Shown one piece after another: positions 45,004 through 54,818 of a stretch of 64,000 nucleotides of DNA (positions are counted from its first letter, which is position 1; every line of letters starts with the position of its first letter). The stretch is from NCBI RefSeq assembly GCF_003367245.1, contig NZ_QRGR01000026.1, forward strand, positions 1 to 64,000. Direction: 5' to 3'. This DNA is from Pontibacter diazotrophicus. Its GTDB lineage: Bacteria; Bacteroidota; Bacteroidia; Cytophagales; Hymenobacteraceae. The translations under genes and the position numbers were made by a program. Under the pieces are notes generated by a model that was not told where the DNA came from, ran no database searches, and saw only the letters and a list, made by a program, of their open reading frames with translations.

Positions 45004-47793
45004 TTACTTAACCAAAAGCATTGTACCAGACTTGGCAGTGCTTCCGTTCACGAGTCGGTAGATGTACACGCCCGCCTGCTTGTTAGCGGCTTTAAAGTTT
45101 TGGGAATAAGTTACACCGCTTTCAGCGTTTCCTTCAAAAAGCGTGGCTACCTCACGTCCGGTTATATCAAAAACCTTCAGCGATGTCTGTCCGCTCTCTT
45201 TCGCTGTGAAACGAATGGTCGTGCTCTCAGAGAAAGGGTTCGGATAGCTGCTCACCAGGTCTCCCTGCAGGCTTACCATTCCTTCTGCTGAGCGAGCCGT
45301 TGACACTTTGGATGCACTTAAGCTGAATTCCTGCGGTAAATCAAATGCTTCCACCTGGTCGAACCTGTAATAGCTTAAACCCTGGTCGGCACTGAAGCCC
45401 AGGCCTCTTCTTGCAAAGGCGTTCCAGATAAGCTCCTGATTCGCTCCTCCATAGTTTATCTGATCAGCCAGGAGAATGGCATCACGGCCGTCAACAAAAC
45501 CTGGTCTGCATGGTTGCAGCTTTAAACCGTCAATCACCAGTTGCATTGCCATGTTATTACCGCCATTCCCATTATACAGGTCTTCATCAAAACCATATTT
45601 ATCGATCAGGTCCCAGGTCATCTCCCATAGAGCCGTGGCAAACACGAAGCCAACACCATGCGGTGCAGAAAGCGCCGGGTTGTTGGTAGCGCCATAGGTA
45701 TAGTTGTTCACACTAAAACTGGTGGAATACGGTGCTGGCCTGATACCTAGCCCATCTGTTGGCTCACCTACGGCATAGGTACCTATACCTCTTACCTTCT
45801 CGCGTGTATCACCCGGCTTCATGGTCATCATCAGGCCAAACCAGTCGCTCCAGCCTTCACCCATTTGCTCGGTTGTCAGTATTTGCGTTCCAACGCGCAC
45901 CTGTGTAGGAAGGCATGAGGTAATATCCGGACCACCTGTCAGGCGGTTTGAAATGCCATGGCCGTACTCATGTACAATAATTCCGTTGTCAAAGTCCCCA
46001 TCTACATCCGGATTTGGATCGTTTTTCAAACTAACCGTTATATTTTCCCCGGCATCCATTGCTTCCCGTATAGTTGCTCCCGCATCCTGCGTAATCATCA
46101 CGGCCGGAATAGTGATCGGGGCTTCAGGTCTCTCTAAGCCACCCATTGTTAAGAGACCTGCCGCATTATTGATCACCACTACCGCAATGGCACCCGCTGC
46201 CTGAGCGTTTTCCACTTTTTGCACAAAGGCACATACCCCTCTGTACACTACCGCTATATTGCCATTGATAGCCTCAGGGTTTAGGAATGGATCGCACCCC
46301 TCACTGTTCGCACCATCTATGGCTAAAACGAGTTTACCGGTAAGTGGTGTGGGGGTAAGTGGCGGTCCAAAGCTTGCTCCTGATGAAGCATAAGTACCCG
46401 TTAAGGATGATGGAGACACCACTTGGAACTGGTCTTGATCCGGCCTGCTCCACAGGTACATTTGCATTCTTGGCCTTCCACCATCGGCAGGAGTCGCAAA
46501 GTTTGCGTTGTTACGTGTGGTTGAAATATTTCTGCTATCCTGTGCTTCAGCCATTACATGGTCTCCGCCCAAGCCGCCTCTGTCTAAGTTGCTGGTTTGA
46601 AAGTTGCCGCTTTCTTCATCAAAGCCATACTTATACCAAACATCATGGATGATATTATTCCAGTAAAAAAGATTGGTAATGGCAGCATCTCTATAGGCAA
46701 CAGGTTCCTGGGAAAAATCGATAGGATATTTAAACACCCGCTCGGTTCCACCATCCGGGCTGTACCCGTACATGTCCTGCGCGCCCCCTACATAGCCTGT
46801 ATTATCAGGATCTTCGTACGCATACACGTTATTGCCCCTGGTAATGGTATAACTGGTGTTCCCGGCGGTATGCCAGCCATCTGGAGAAGCTATTTTGTCC
46901 GCCACCTTCCCATTAACCGGCTTTCGGCCGCCATGGCTTGGGCTCTCCACCGGCATGGGGTACACCTCGTAAAGACCGGGAGTCTTTCCCTGGTTCACCG
47001 GGCCTTGCATAGGCGCATACGGTGTCATATCCGCATCCTGCAGATAAGGAGCTGTAGCGGTGTGGCTGTGGGTATCATGCAGGAATTTTCCGCCGGTTCC
47101 GTTATTCTCAAACTGGCAATGCACCACCATGTTATCTTTATCTAAAAACTCGCCGGTATTGGCATCCACCCGGATGTTCCACCAGTTCAGTGCGTCCAGC
47201 TCATAAATAGACACCTCCCAGGCAAGTTTAAGGCTGCCGTCACCCATGGGCTGGTACACCAGCTTGGCAGGAATCGGCTCTAAAGAGATGCCCCCTTTAG
47301 ACAACAGCACTTCCTTGTTGCTGGCACTGCCGCTCTCTAACACATTCAAAGGCTCATTTAAAAAGACCCCCAAATGCCTGGCTGCCGCAGCTACTGCAGC
47401 AGCAGCATCAAGGCTGGCCTGCTCGTTTTTTACTTTTTCTCCAACATCGGAATGCAAGCGATTTCCCAGGGTAATTACTTTACCCTCATTGTCCATGCTT
47501 ATGTTAGTGATAGCACCATGTATCTCAATACCATGATGCATCTGCTTAATGTAAAGGTGCTTTATGCCGCTTTTTTTGCTTTCTGTTGCACTGCTTAGTT
47601 CTAAGTCAGCAATATCTTCATCTTTTACTTTAAGCTTCTGCTTGTTTTTCTTGATGTGTTCAAGTGCCACTGCCGGTACTTGCTTTTTCTCTTTGTTTCC
47701 TCTCCCCTGGCCTTGAGCAAAGGAAAGTGTACTCCCCAAGCTGAGCGTAGCAATTAGCGCTAGTTGAAGCACGTTGTGTAAAGGTTTCCTCAT
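45004..47793 (-). CDS. Secreted M36 (fungalysin) metalloprotease with T9SS tail
   Basis: A 929-residue secreted zinc protease. Order: signal peptide (ending STLSFAQG), FTP/PepSY-like propeptide (about 40-200), an M36 catalytic region with an inserted PA domain (VLAIDGANSEGCDPF, VVYRGVCAFVQKVENAQAAG), zinc motif HEYGH at 608-612 with the third ligand in GEGWSDWFGL, and a C-terminal type IX secretion sorting domain of about 80 residues (SSYPNPFSESTTIRF, then GVYIYRLVNG, ending MLLVK). The propeptide should be removed and the enzyme released or attached at the cell surface. It probably degrades extracellular protein. Transcribed alone; a good promoter lies 250 bases upstream. Confidence 0.93.
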   Translation of the reverse strand: MRKPLHNVLQLALIATLSLGSTLSFAQGQGRGNKEKKQVPAVALEHIKKNKQKLKVKDEDIADLELSSATESKKSGIKHLYIKQMHHGIEIHGAITNISMDNEGKVITLGNRLHSDVGEKVKNEQASLDAAAAVAAAARHLGVFLNEPLNVLESGSASNKEVLLSKGGISLEPIPAKLVYQPMGDGSLKLAWEVSIYELDALNWWNIRVDANTGEFLDKDNMVVHCQFENNGTGGKFLHDTHSHTATAPYLQDADMTPYAPMQGPVNQGKTPGLYEVYPMPVESPSHGGRKPVNGKVADKIASPDGWHTAGNTSYTITRGNNVYAYEDPDNTGYVGGAQDMYGYSPDGGTERVFKYPIDFSQEPVAYRDAAITNLFYWNNIIHDVWYKYGFDEESGNFQTSNLDRGGLGGDHVMAEAQDSRNISTTRNNANFATPADGGRPRMQMYLWSRPDQDQFQVVSPSSLTGTYASSGASFGPPLTPTPLTGKLVLAIDGANSEGCDPFLNPEAINGNIAVVYRGVCAFVQKVENAQAAGAIAVVVINNAAGLLTMGGLERPEAPITIPAVMITQDAGATIREAMDAGENITVSLKNDPNPDVDGDFDNGIIVHEYGHGISNRLTGGPDITSCLPTQVRVGTQILTTEQMGEGWSDWFGLMMTMKPGDTREKVRGIGTYAVGEPTDGLGIRPAPYSTSFSVNNYTYGATNNPALSAPHGVGFVFATALWEMTWDLIDKYGFDEDLYNGNGGNNMAMQLVIDGLKLQPCRPGFVDGRDAILLADQINYGGANQELIWNAFARRGLGFSADQGLSYYRFDQVEAFDLPQEFSLSASKVSTARSAEGMVSLQGDLVSSYPNPFSESTTIRFTAKESGQTSLKVFDITGREVATLFEGNAESGVTYSQNFKAANKQAGVYIYRLVNGSTAKSGTMLLVK

Positions 47794-48214
47794 TGAATTG
47801 ATAATTAGTTAGATGAGATTATATATTATTTTAACTATACTTAGTATCAATATAAAAATAATATATAACATTCATAAAATTAAAGGAAATATACAACTCA
47901 GGAGTAACATAGAATAATGTACTTTAATATGTTATGCTTCACCTACATTATTGTTTTGTTTGAATGGAAGCGCATTAGAAAACCCACATTCTAATTGTCA
48001 CAATTTGCAAAAAGTAACATTAAAAAAATTAGATTATTTAATTCAAATATATTTTTAGTCAATTAATTATACAAATATTACAATAAAATTATTCTAGCTG
48101 TGATTCACTTCTTGCTGAGTTAGGGCCCGGCGCCTCTTTCGGTGGATAACTATCTGGAAAACTACTGCATAAATCCCCTCCCATCTCACCTTCAGTTTGA
48201 TTATCTTTGTCCTA
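47794..48214. other. Divergent intergenic region, 421 bp, very AT-rich
   Basis: Promoter region for the M36 protease (minus) and dnaX (plus). It contains a TTTG-N20-TATATTTG promoter on the minus strand. TATCTTTG at 48202-48209 is only 5 bases before the dnaX ATG and has no -33 partner. No gene is supported. Confidence 0.5.
48044..48075 (-). promoter_or_regulatory. Bacteroidetes-type promoter upstream of the M36 protease
   Basis: On the minus strand, TTTG (48075-48072), 20 bases, then TATATTTG (48051-48044), the full -33/-7 consensus. Transcription would begin near 48037, leaving a leader of about 245 bases before the protease ATG. Confidence 0.55.
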
Positions 48215-50137
48215 ATGGAAAATTTTGTAGTATCAGCGCGTAAATACCGTCCGACCACGTTCGACAGCGTGGTGGGGCAGCATCATATAACCAATACCCT
48301 TAAAAACGCCATCAGCAGCCAACATTTGGCGCAGGCATTCCTTTTCTGCGGGCCACGCGGTGTGGGTAAAACCACTTGTGCCCGCATCCTGGCGAAGACC
48401 ATTAACTGCCAAAACATCACCCCGGAGGTGGAAGCCTGTAACGAGTGCGAATCGTGCCGCAGCTTTAACTCCAACAGCTCTTTTAACATACATGAACTCG
48501 ACGCGGCCTCTAATAACTCGGTAGAAGATATCCGGAACCTGGTGGAGCAGGTGCGCTATGCACCGCAAACGGGCAAATACAAAATCTATATTATAGATGA
48601 GGTGCACATGCTCTCTAACCAGGCCTTCAACGCTTTTCTGAAGACGCTGGAGGAGCCACCTTCCTATGCCATTTTTATACTGGCCACCACCGAGCGCCAC
48701 AAGATCATCCCTACTATTCTGTCGCGTTGCCAGATCTTTGACTTTAACCGGATCAGGATTGATGACATGGTGCGCCATTTAGGTAGTATCGCCACAAAAG
48801 AAAGCATACAGGCGGAGCCGGATGCCCTACACCTGATTTCGCAGAAAGCGGATGGAGCACTGCGTGACGCCCTCTCTATCTTTGACCAGATGGTGACCTT
48901 CTCGGGCAGTAACGTCACCTATAAAGCAACTGTCGAGAACCTGCACATCCTGGATTATGATTACTACTTCCGCCTGACGGACCACCTGCTGGAGCAGAAC
49001 CTTTCCGGCTCATTGCTGCTGTTCGACGAAATTCTGAAGAATGGCTTCGATGCGCACAACTTCCTCATAGGTATTGGCGAGCACTTCCGCAGCCTGCTGG
49101 TGTGCAAAGACCAGGCAACGGTGCAACTGCTGGAGGTGTCGGATAATATCAAGGCGAAGTATGTGGATCAGTCAGCAAAGGCCTCTGTGTCGTTCCTGCT
49201 TTCGGGCCTGAACCTGGTAAGCACCTGCGACATGCACTATAAGAGCAGCAAAAACCAGCGCCTGCACGTGGAGCTGTGCCTCATGAAAATGGCGCACCTC
49301 AACGCTGCCCTCAGTTTTGCCCAAAACGGAGAAGTAGCAAAAAAAGCTAAGGTAGCAGCGCCGGCACCAGCCGCTACCGGTTCAGCAGGTGCCAAAACTA
49401 CGCCTGCGGCTGACATGCAGCCGCAACAAGGCCAGGTACCGTCAGAGGGGCTGCAGCAACCTGCGCCTTCCAGTGTACCATCTGAGCAGTTGCAGCAACC
49501 ACAGCCTCCCTCTCATGTACCGTCGGAGGGGCTGCAGCAGCCACCAAAGCCACAGGAGGTAACGCCGGACGCCCACATTGCGCCAGCCAACCCTCAAACT
49601 CCACCCGGCTCAGGTCCTGACCGCGGCGCAGACAAGCCGCGTGCGGGTGTACAACTGCCTCCGCCTAAAAAGTTGAGCAAGCTCCCTAGCTTGAAAGATT
49701 TAGGCGCTCCCCAGGCCGTTGTCACCGAGACAGCCGTAGCCGAGGAAGAGGAAGAGACCAACTATGGCATGGCGCTTCCTGTGGATAAAGCCCGCCTGAA
49801 CACGGTGTGGCACGCTATTCTGCGCAGGAAGAAGTCAGAGAACATGATGGAATACACGCTCCTGAACCGGCAGTATCATGTCAGTGATGAGAACGAGATT
49901 ACGCTGCACCTCGAGAACCACGTGATGCTCGACCAGTTCACATCCTTGCGCCCTTCACTGCTGGCCGAACTGAAAAAAGAAATCGGCAACCGCGGCATTA
50001 AGCTGAAAGCAGAGGTAATAGAGGTACAGGAAGGAAATAAGATGTATACCTCGCAGGATAAATTCAACTACCTCGCCGATAAATACCCGATGCTGGTCGA
50101 TATACGGCAGCGCCTGGGCCTGGACATGGACTTTTAA
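48215..50137 (+). CDS. dnaX: DNA polymerase III subunit tau/gamma
   Basis: A 640-residue clamp-loader ATPase. The start MENFVVSARKYRPTTFDSVV (48215) is the conserved DnaX N-terminus; an upstream frame to 48197 adds six unlikely residues. Walker A is GPRGVGKTT, the zinc module is CQNITPEVEACNECESC, Walker B is IIDEVHML and the sensor region is FILATTERHKI. The collar domain ends near residue 375, followed by a low-complexity Ala/Pro/Gln linker with three copies of PSEGLQQP-like repeats and a tau C-terminal domain. At 49339-49345 a run of seven A, followed by an overlapping -1 frame TAA, probably produces a 378-residue gamma form. It loads beta clamps and couples the replisome. Confidence 0.97.
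   Translation: MENFVVSARKYRPTTFDSVVGQHHITNTLKNAISSQHLAQAFLFCGPRGVGKTTCARILAKTINCQNITPEVEACNECESCRSFNSNSSFNIHELDAASNNSVEDIRNLVEQVRYAPQTGKYKIYIIDEVHMLSNQAFNAFLKTLEEPPSYAIFILATTERHKIIPTILSRCQIFDFNRIRIDDMVRHLGSIATKESIQAEPDALHLISQKADGALRDALSIFDQMVTFSGSNVTYKATVENLHILDYDYYFRLTDHLLEQNLSGSLLLFDEILKNGFDAHNFLIGIGEHFRSLLVCKDQATVQLLEVSDNIKAKYVDQSAKASVSFLLSGLNLVSTCDMHYKSSKNQRLHVELCLMKMAHLNAALSFAQNGEVAKKAKVAAPAPAATGSAGAKTTPAADMQPQQGQVPSEGLQQPAPSSVPSEQLQQPQPPSHVPSEGLQQPPKPQEVTPDAHIAPANPQTPPGSGPDRGADKPRAGVQLPPPKKLSKLPSLKDLGAPQAVVTETAVAEEEEETNYGMALPVDKARLNTVWHAILRRKKSENMMEYTLLNRQYHVSDENEITLHLENHVMLDQFTSLRPSLLAELKKEIGNRGIKLKAEVIEVQEGNKMYTSQDKFNYLADKYPMLVDIRQRLGLDMDF
49339..49378 (+). promoter_or_regulatory. dnaX programmed -1 frameshift site
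   Basis: Seven consecutive A (49339-49345) read as GCA AAA AAA GCT in frame 0. A slip of -1 gives AGC then TAA at 49348-49350, so the product would be 377 residues plus Ser. Five bases after the A run a stem can form between GGTAGC (49351-49356) and GCTACC (49373-49378). Slippery run, spacer, stem, immediate stop and position just after the collar domain all match the E. coli gamma frameshift; transcriptional slippage as in Thermus is an alternative. Confidence 0.7.
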
Positions 50138-50213
50138 TCTGTAAATATTTCTTATATTTATCCATTCGTAACAAGTCATTAACAGAAGGCTACTAAAGCA
50201 ACTTTCAATTGTA

Positions 50214-50265
50214 ACTGGTTTTAAGCACATGTATTTCACATACAATACATGTGCTTAAAACCAGT
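50214..50265 (+). terminator. Terminator after dnaX
   Basis: Perfect 21-bp inverted repeat (50214-50234 with 50245-50265), 10-base loop, followed by TTTAG. It makes a GTG start at 50251 for the next gene very unlikely. Confidence 0.8.
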
Positions 50266-50328
50266 TTTAGTGGATTTTATCTCAAATGCCTTGCTGCTCC
50301 AATTTTATTTATAAAGCAAGTAAAAACT

Positions 50329-53295
50329 ATGGCTATCAAAAGAGGCTCTTCTCTGTTACTGCTTGCGCTGGGCTTAACGTTCACGCAGTGTAAAAATGAG
50401 ACATACCAGACACAGTCAACAACTGACACAACAGCAGCGGCCGCCACGGCTCCTGCAGAAAAAGAATATACCTATGAAACGGCGCCTAACGACCCGCTGA
50501 ACGCTCGTATTTATACCCTGGATAACGGCCTGAAAGTATACCTGACGGATTACGAAGAGGCACCGCGCATTCAGACATACATTGCCGTACGTGCGGGTAG
50601 CAAAAACGACCCTGCTGACGCCACTGGTCTGGCCCACTACCTCGAACACATGGTGTTTAAGGGCACCACAGAACTAGGCACTGCCAATTGGGAGAAAGAG
50701 CAGGAAGAGCTGGCAAAGATTGAGGCGCTGTATGAGCAATACCGCAATACCTCTGACACGGCCATGCGTAAGAAGATTTATAACCAAATCGACAGCGTGT
50801 CCGGTGTGGCAGCGACTTACGCCATTGCCAATGAGTACGACAAGGCTACAACGGCCATCGGTGCCAAAGGAACAAACGCCTATACCTGGGTAGACCAGAC
50901 AGTGTACGTGAACGATATTCCGAGCAACCAGATGGAGCGCTGGCTGGAATTGGAGGCAGACCGCTTCCGGGAGATGGTACCGCGCCTGTTCCATACGGAA
51001 CTGGAGGCGGTGTACGAAGAAAAGAACCGCTCCCTGGACAGCGACGCCCGCAAAGTGGCAGAAGTGATCAACACTGAATTGTTCCCGACGCACCAATACG
51101 GCACACAATCAACCATCGGTACCATTGAGCACCTGAAAAACCCGTCTATAACGGCCATTAAGAATTATTTTGATAGATATTATGTGCCGAACAACATGGC
51201 CATCGCCATGTCAGGTGACCTCGACTTTGATGAGACAATCCGCCTGATTGATAAGTATTGGGGAGAGTTAGAGCAGCAGCCAGTACCCGCTTTTAATGTG
51301 GCGCAGGAGCAGCCAATTCAGCAGCCAATTGTAAAAGAAGTACTTGGCCCGGATGCAGAGAACGTGTCCATTGCTTACCGCACACCGGGCATCAACACAA
51401 AAGACGCCCTGGTGGTGCAGATGATCAGTAACTTGCTGTACAACGGCGCTGCCGGCCTGATTGACCTGAACCTGAACCAGCAGCAAAAAGTACTGCGCTC
51501 TTACGCCTACGATACGCCCATGAAAGACTACGGAACGTTCCGGATGTCTGGTATGCCGCGCCAGGGCCAGTCGCTGGACCAGGTGCGTGACCTGTTGCTG
51601 ACGCAGCTGGACATGATCAAGAAAGGCCAGTTTGATGAGGAACTGATGACGGCGGTGGTGAACAACGACAAGATCAACACTATGCAGGCCTACGAAGACA
51701 ACAGCAACCGAGCAGATGCCTTTGTAACTTCCTTTATTTATGAAATGCCGTGGCAGAAGTTTGTAAGTCGCCCAGCCGAGTTTGCGCAAATCACAAAGCA
51801 GGACGTGATAGATGTGGCCAACAAGTACTTTAACAACAACTATGTACTGGTGTACAAACGCACTGGCGAGGACCCAGACGCGCAGAAGGTAGAGAAGCCA
51901 ACCATTACGCCGGTAGCTGTTAACCGCGATGCGCAATCCGGATACTATAAGAACTTCCTTGCCCAAGAAAGCACAGTAGAGCCGCTGCAGCCGGTGTTTA
52001 TTGACTACACCAAAGATATCACTGAGACACAGCTAAAGAACAACATTTCGCTGCTGCACACACAGAACAAGGACAATGGCCTGTTCCAACTGTACTACAT
52101 CCTGGACATGGGCACCAACAACGACCAGAAACTGGGTATGGCAGTGAACTACCTGAAGTACCTTGGTACCGACAAATACACAGCCGAGGAACTGCAGAAG
52201 GAGTTTTACAAACTAGGGAATTCATTTGATGTATTCTCTTCCGGCGACCAGGTATATGTGAGCCTGACAGGCCTGGATGAGAACTTTGAGCAAGGGCTCA
52301 ACCTCTTCGAGAGCGTACTGGCCAATCCGAAGCCAGACCAGCAGGCGCTGAACGACATGGTGGCCGGCACCTTGAAAGCCCGAGAAGATGCAAAGAAGAA
52401 CAAAGGTGTTATTCTGCAGCAGGCGATGGTGAATTATGCCAAGTATGGCCCTAAGAATCCATTCAACACACTGCTCACAGAACAGGAACTCAAGGCTGTG
52501 AAGCCGCAGGAGTTGGTGGATATCATCAAGAGCATTCCCACTTATGAGCACCGCGTACTGTACTACGGCCCACGTGAAACAGATAACCTTGTGGCTACTT
52601 TAAACACTGGCCACAACGTGCCTCCTACCCTTAAACCGGTGCCTGCCGAAAAAGTATACGCTGAAATCGATTTTGAACAACCAACTGTTTACTGGGCTGA
52701 CTATGACATGGTACAGGCCGAAATGCTGTTCCTGAGCAAGTCGGTACCTTACACCAAAGATATTGTACCAGTGGTAAGGCTGTACAACGAGTACATGGGC
52801 GGTATCGTGTTCCAGGACCTGCGCGAGTCAAAGGCACTGGCTTACTCTACTTACTCTTTCTACTCGCCAGCCTCCAAACAAGGCCGCGCAAATTACCTGT
52901 TATCGTACATCGGCGCACAGTCTGATAAACTGGCAGAAGCCATGGCAGGTATGCAGGCGTTGCTAACTGAGATGCCTCTGGCAGATGCAAACTTCCAGAA
53001 TGCCCGTGCCTCTCTGCGCAATAGCATTTCGACAGAACGTATCACCAAATCAGGCATCCTGTTCGACTACGAGCGTGCCAAAAAGCTGGGGCTGAGCCAC
53101 GACATCCGTCAGGATGTGTACCAAAGCACCAACAGCATGACCTTTGACCAGATGAAAGAGTTTCAGCAGAAATACATTAAAGCCCAGCCACAGGCTATTC
53201 TGGTGATTGGCTCTAAAGATAAGCTGAACTTTAAAGAGTTGGAGAAATACGGACAGGTGAAGCAATTGGATTTGAAAGAATTGTTTGGGTATTAA
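50329..53295 (+). CDS. M16 family zinc peptidase lipoprotein
   Basis: A 988-residue exported peptidase of the pitrilysin/insulinase type. The start at 50329 gives a lipoprotein signal (MAIKRGSSLLLLALGLTF, then TQCKN); earlier in-frame codons fall inside the dnaX terminator. The inverted zinc motif HYLEH is at 103-107, with the further Glu in ELEAVYEEKNR. The chain contains two M16 repeats, an active N-terminal half and an inactive C-terminal half (WADYDMVQAEMLFLSKSVPY, then RESKALAYSTYSFYSP), as in single-chain bacterial enzymes. It cleaves peptides in a closed chamber, here in the periplasm or at the outer membrane. Not in an operon. Confidence 0.92.
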   Translation: MAIKRGSSLLLLALGLTFTQCKNETYQTQSTTDTTAAAATAPAEKEYTYETAPNDPLNARIYTLDNGLKVYLTDYEEAPRIQTYIAVRAGSKNDPADATGLAHYLEHMVFKGTTELGTANWEKEQEELAKIEALYEQYRNTSDTAMRKKIYNQIDSVSGVAATYAIANEYDKATTAIGAKGTNAYTWVDQTVYVNDIPSNQMERWLELEADRFREMVPRLFHTELEAVYEEKNRSLDSDARKVAEVINTELFPTHQYGTQSTIGTIEHLKNPSITAIKNYFDRYYVPNNMAIAMSGDLDFDETIRLIDKYWGELEQQPVPAFNVAQEQPIQQPIVKEVLGPDAENVSIAYRTPGINTKDALVVQMISNLLYNGAAGLIDLNLNQQQKVLRSYAYDTPMKDYGTFRMSGMPRQGQSLDQVRDLLLTQLDMIKKGQFDEELMTAVVNNDKINTMQAYEDNSNRADAFVTSFIYEMPWQKFVSRPAEFAQITKQDVIDVANKYFNNNYVLVYKRTGEDPDAQKVEKPTITPVAVNRDAQSGYYKNFLAQESTVEPLQPVFIDYTKDITETQLKNNISLLHTQNKDNGLFQLYYILDMGTNNDQKLGMAVNYLKYLGTDKYTAEELQKEFYKLGNSFDVFSSGDQVYVSLTGLDENFEQGLNLFESVLANPKPDQQALNDMVAGTLKAREDAKKNKGVILQQAMVNYAKYGPKNPFNTLLTEQELKAVKPQELVDIIKSIPTYEHRVLYYGPRETDNLVATLNTGHNVPPTLKPVPAEKVYAEIDFEQPTVYWADYDMVQAEMLFLSKSVPYTKDIVPVVRLYNEYMGGIVFQDLRESKALAYSTYSFYSPASKQGRANYLLSYIGAQSDKLAEAMAGMQALLTEMPLADANFQNARASLRNSISTERITKSGILFDYERAKKLGLSHDIRQDVYQSTNSMTFDQMKEFQQKYIKAQPQAILVIGSKDKLNFKELEKYGQVKQLDLKELFGY

Positions 53296-53306
53296 CCTCC
53301 CCCTTG

Positions 53307-53336
53307 CCCCCTCCTAAAAACAGGAGGGGGTATTTT
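53307..53336 (+). terminator. Terminator after the M16 peptidase
   Basis: CCCCCTCCT/AGGAGGGGG stem (53307-53315 with 53322-53330) followed by TATTTT, 11 bases past the stop. Confidence 0.8.
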
Positions 53337-53381
53337 GCCTTTGGATTTCAAATGCAGAGACGCAATATCTTTCGGCTCTGT

Positions 53382-53426
53382 CAAAACAAAAGCGGCAGCC
53401 AGCGTATGGCTGCCGCTTTTGTTTTG
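53382..53426. terminator. Second hairpin after the M16 peptidase
   Basis: Perfect 20-bp stem, CAAAACAAAAGCGGCAGCCA with its complement (53382-53401, 53407-53426), 5-base loop, T-rich on the descending arm. It acts as a backup terminator or is the remnant of another unit. Confidence 0.7.
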
Positions 53427-53742
53427 CCTCTTCCCTCTACATAGCAGGGATGAAACACGCTCTACAGCCGTCGGCCTTACTACCTATTTTCACCAGCAAG
53501 CGGAAAGGTAGAGATTTATAGTTGTTAGTAAAAAATCTACCACCGGCGTCTAACTCCGGAAAGCAAGGAAGTTTTTAAGGTTTAGCTGTTTCGGCTGCAC
53601 AATGCTGAAGATTTTATGATTAATCGATAATTAATCTGAGAAGTAGCCGATAAAAACCTAAAACAATATATGAATCAGCAGGTTAGAACAATACTGCTGT
53701 TCATAAAGCAGACTTTTTATTTTAACCTTCAATAATAAAACT

Positions 53743-54588
53743 ATGCTAAACCAATTAACCAACCTCAAATTAATAGCGCTACTTCTGGTTTGCTCTACCT
53801 TTGCCTTTACCAGTTGTAAAGATGTTGACGATGATTTCCCGACACCTTTTAAGGATGTTAAAGTGTATGAGCTGAAATCTGTGGCAGACCCGAACATAGA
53901 GGGAACAGCAACATTTGCAAAGCTTAACGACGGTGCCACCTCTATCACCATACAGTTAACGGGTACCCCAGCCGGAGGCAGGCATCCTGCGCACATTCAT
54001 GGTAACACAGCTGTAGAAGGCGGTGGTATCGAGATATCCTTACAACCCGTAGTCGGCGCAACCGGACGAAGTATAACGATTGTTAGGGAAACAGACGCCG
54101 GAACGCCTATTTCTTATGAGGAGTTGCTGCACTATGATGGTTACATTAACGTGCACCTAAGCGAGGATAATCTGGCAACTATCGTGGCACAAGGCGATAT
54201 TGGCCAAAATGAACTGACAGGTGAGTCTAAAGAGTATGTTCTGGAAGAAAGAGCTGTACCTGGAATCAACGGAACGGTTTTATTCGAAGAAAGAAATAAC
54301 GGTGAGGCGTTGGCCACCATTTCACTTGCAGGCACCCCTGATGGCGGCGAGCACCCTGCGCATATTCACCAGAATTCTGCTGAGGAAGGCGGTGGCATTG
54401 TGTATACCTTCACTCCTGTAAATGGTACCACCGGTATGAGCAAATCAAATGTTGCTGCCCTCGATGACGGCACTCCGTTCGGCTATGCCGATGTACTAAC
54501 TTATAATGGCTATGTGAATGTACACCTGAGTGCTGCTGACCTGGCGACGATAGTGGCGCAAGGTAATATTGGCTCTAATGAAGATTAG
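53743..54588 (+). CDS. Lipoprotein with two CHRD domains
   Basis: A 281-residue lipoprotein (STFAFTSCKD, Cys25) made of two tandem copies of a CHRD-like beta-sandwich. Each copy has the motif HPAHIH followed by a Gly-rich loop (AVEGGGI, AEEGGGI) and a tail motif YxNVHLSxxxLATIVAQGxIG. The clustered histidines resemble the metal site region of Cu/Zn superoxide dismutase-like folds, so metal binding is possible. CHRD domains occur in many Bacteroidetes surface proteins of unknown role. Monocistronic, with terminators on both sides. Confidence 0.8.
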   Translation: MLNQLTNLKLIALLLVCSTFAFTSCKDVDDDFPTPFKDVKVYELKSVADPNIEGTATFAKLNDGATSITIQLTGTPAGGRHPAHIHGNTAVEGGGIEISLQPVVGATGRSITIVRETDAGTPISYEELLHYDGYINVHLSEDNLATIVAQGDIGQNELTGESKEYVLEERAVPGINGTVLFEERNNGEALATISLAGTPDGGEHPAHIHQNSAEEGGGIVYTFTPVNGTTGMSKSNVAALDDGTPFGYADVLTYNGYVNVHLSAADLATIVAQGNIGSNED

Positions 54589-54610
54589 TTGATAGCTTTC
54601 AAGTTTTATA

Positions 54611-54652
54611 AAAAAGAGGAGGTCTCCACTGATGGGAGACCTCCTCTTTTTA
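54611..54652 (+). terminator. Terminator after the CHRD lipoprotein
   Basis: The stem AAAAAGAGGAGGTCTCC pairs with the GGAGACCTCCTCTTTTT region, followed by T residues, 22 bases past the stop. Confidence 0.88.
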
Positions 54653-54818
54653 CAGGTAACGCATCACAAAATTTGCAGATTCACCGTTTTTGTTGTTTTC
54701 ACCAACCTCACCTGTAAAAGCTGTAGCGTTTTGTTAACGGTAAAAACCAACAAGGGTGGGAAATATCAAAAGCTAGCATGTAAAAAGGCAAGAGCAACAA
54801 GATCCCATCAGCAATAAA

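Larger units (their letters stand above)
53296..53742. other. Intergenic, 447 bp
   Basis: Contains two consecutive hairpin terminators (53307-53330 and 53382-53426) and the upstream region of the CHRD lipoprotein gene. No coding region is supported. Confidence 0.5.

Noticed and set aside
48202..48209. TATCTTTG as dnaX promoter giving a leaderless mRNA
   Set aside because: Matches TAnnTTTG but has no -33 TTTG; left as a possibility, not called.
50251..50328. GTG start for the M16 peptidase
   Set aside because: It falls within the dnaX terminator hairpin and would hide the lipoprotein signal that starts at 50329.
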